Shown piece by piece: positions 62,769-64,000 of a stretch of 64,000 nt of DNA; the stretch's first letter is position 1, and each line of letters starts with the position of its first letter. The DNA lies in contig CAJHNH020008035.1 of NCBI GenBank assembly GCA_905116865.2, positions 439,110 through 503,109 of the forward strand, written 5' to 3'. The stretch is from Candidula unifasciata. Taxonomy: Eukaryota > Mollusca > Gastropoda > Stylommatophora > Geomitridae. The notes under the pieces are model-generated. The model had not been told where the DNA came from. It ran no database searches and saw only the letters and a program-made list of their open reading frames with translations. Made by a program: the position numbers and the translations under genes.

Positions 62769-64000
62769 ATGGATGCAGGATGTGACGGAAGATCTCCAGA
62801 TGGATGCAGGATGTGACGGATGATCTCCAGATGGATGTAGGATGTGACGGATGATCTCCAGATTGGTGCAGAATGTGACGGATGATCTCCAGATGGGTGC
62901 AGCATGTGACGGATGATCTCCAGATGGATGCAGGATGTGACGGATGATCTCCAGATGGATGCAGCATGTGGTGGATGATCTCCAAATTGATGCAGCATGT
63001 GACGGATGATCTTCAGATGGATGCAGCATGTGACGAATGATCTCCAGATGGGTGCAGCATGTGACGGATGATCTCCAGATGGGTGCAGGATGTGGCGGAT
63101 GATCTCCAGATGGATGCAGGATGTGGCAGATGATCTTTAGATGGATGCAGCATGTGGCGGATGATCTCCAGATGGATGCAGCATGTGACGGATGATCTCC
63201 AGATGGATGCAGCATGTGACGGATGATCTCCAGATTTATGCAGGATGTGACGGATGATCTCCAGATGGATGCAGCATGTGGTGGATGATCTCCAGATGGA
63301 TGCAGCATGTTACGGATGATCTTCAGATGGATGCAGCATGTGACGGATGATCTTCAGATGGATGCAGCATGTGACGAATGATCTCCAGATGGATGTAGGA
63401 TGTGACGGATGATCTCCAGATGGATGCAGGATGTGGTGGATGATCTCCAGATGGATGTAGGATGTGACGGATGATCTCCAGATGGGTGCAGCATGTGGTG
63501 GATGATCTTCAGATGGATGCAGCATGTGACGGATGATCTCCAGATGGCTGCAGGATGTGACGGATGCTCTCCAGATGGGTGCAGGATGTGACGGATGATC
63601 TCCAGATGGGTGTAGCATGTGGCGGATGATCTCCAGATGGATGCAGGATGTGGCAGATGATCTCCAGATGGGTGCAGCATGTGGCGGATGATCTCCAGAT
63701 GGATGCAGGATGTGACGGATGATCTTCAGATGGGTGCAACATGTGGTGGATGATCTCCTAATGGGTGCAGTATGTGGCGGATGATCTCCAGATGGATGCA
63801 GCATGTGGTGGATGATCTCCAAATTGATGCAGCATGTGACGGATGATCTTCAGATGGATGCAGCATGTGACGAATGATCTCCAGATGGGTGCAGCATGTG
63901 ACGGATGATCTCCAGATGGGTGCAGGATGTGGCGGATGATCTCCAGATGGATGCAGGATGTGGCAGATGATCTTTAGATGGATGCAGCATGTGGCGGATG
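62769..64000. repeat. 31-bp minisatellite with higher-order structure
   Basis: About 40 units of ATGGATGCAG(G/C)ATGTG(A/G)CGG with ATGATCTCCAG, running off the window. The unit comes from LINE coding sequence for W-M-Q-D-V-T-(E/D)-D-L-Q. As 31 is not divisible by three, all minus frames stay open over long spans by chance. A block from about 62958 repeats from about 63795, a period of 837 bp (27 units). Confidence 0.97.

Noticed and set aside
62717..63822. Overlapping minus ORFs up to 193 codons with HPSGDHP repeats
   Set aside because: A 31-bp unit without stops in minus frames gives long ORFs by chance; no start context or homology.

Overview
This is eukaryotic genomic DNA: intron-rich, AT-rich and crowded with transposable elements and tandem repeats. 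Two protein genes can be read from spliced exons, and both resemble animal proteins. The mix of tRNA-derived SINEs, LINE 3' ends with (GAA)n tails, mariner and hAT remnants and large minisatellites fits a lophotrochozoan, perhaps a gastropod mollusc. That placement is inference from repeat style and is not proven.

Gene 1 (plus strand, 387-15404) is the 3' two-thirds of a RABL6/Parf-type gene (Rab-like protein 6). Five exons join in frame to give about 464 residues, and the GTPase exons lie upstream of the window. Gene 2 (minus strand, 54556 down to 37144) is an apparently complete RO60 (TROVE2, 60-kDa Ro/SS-A RNA-binding protein) gene. Its eight coding exons join to about 543 codons, close to the known family length. 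Its C-terminal von Willebrand A-like domain lacks the usual metal-binding (MIDAS) side chains. The two genes converge and are separated by about 22 kb of repeats (15.4-37.1 kb).

Repeats fill the introns and intergenic DNA. (a) A tRNA-derived SINE, called SINE-A here, occurs about 16 times. (b) Two or three other tRNA-headed families (SINE-B, SINE-C, SINE-E) are present. (c) A ~290 bp element ending in (GAA)n, called family 2, occurs about 15 times. (d) 5'-truncated LINE tails of several families occur, including about nine RNase H tails. The longest LINE copy (57184-58937) carries a nearly whole reverse transcriptase ORF and sits inside a 25-bp minisatellite. (e) DNA transposons include a 1221 bp hAT-type element with 17-bp TIRs and an 8-bp TSD, a 700 bp SPIN-like hAT element, small hAT MITEs, and internally deleted mariner copies.

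More than a dozen minisatellites are present. Several begin inside former TE coding sequence: a 31-bp array in a LINE, a 25-bp and a 17-bp array in mariner transposase remnants, and a 32-bp array in a family-2 copy. The 31-bp array runs off the right edge and shows an 837-bp (27-unit) higher-order period. No rRNA genes, CRISPR arrays or bacterial-type operons were seen. Family names SINE-A/B/C/E, family 2 and LINE-D to LINE-I are local labels.
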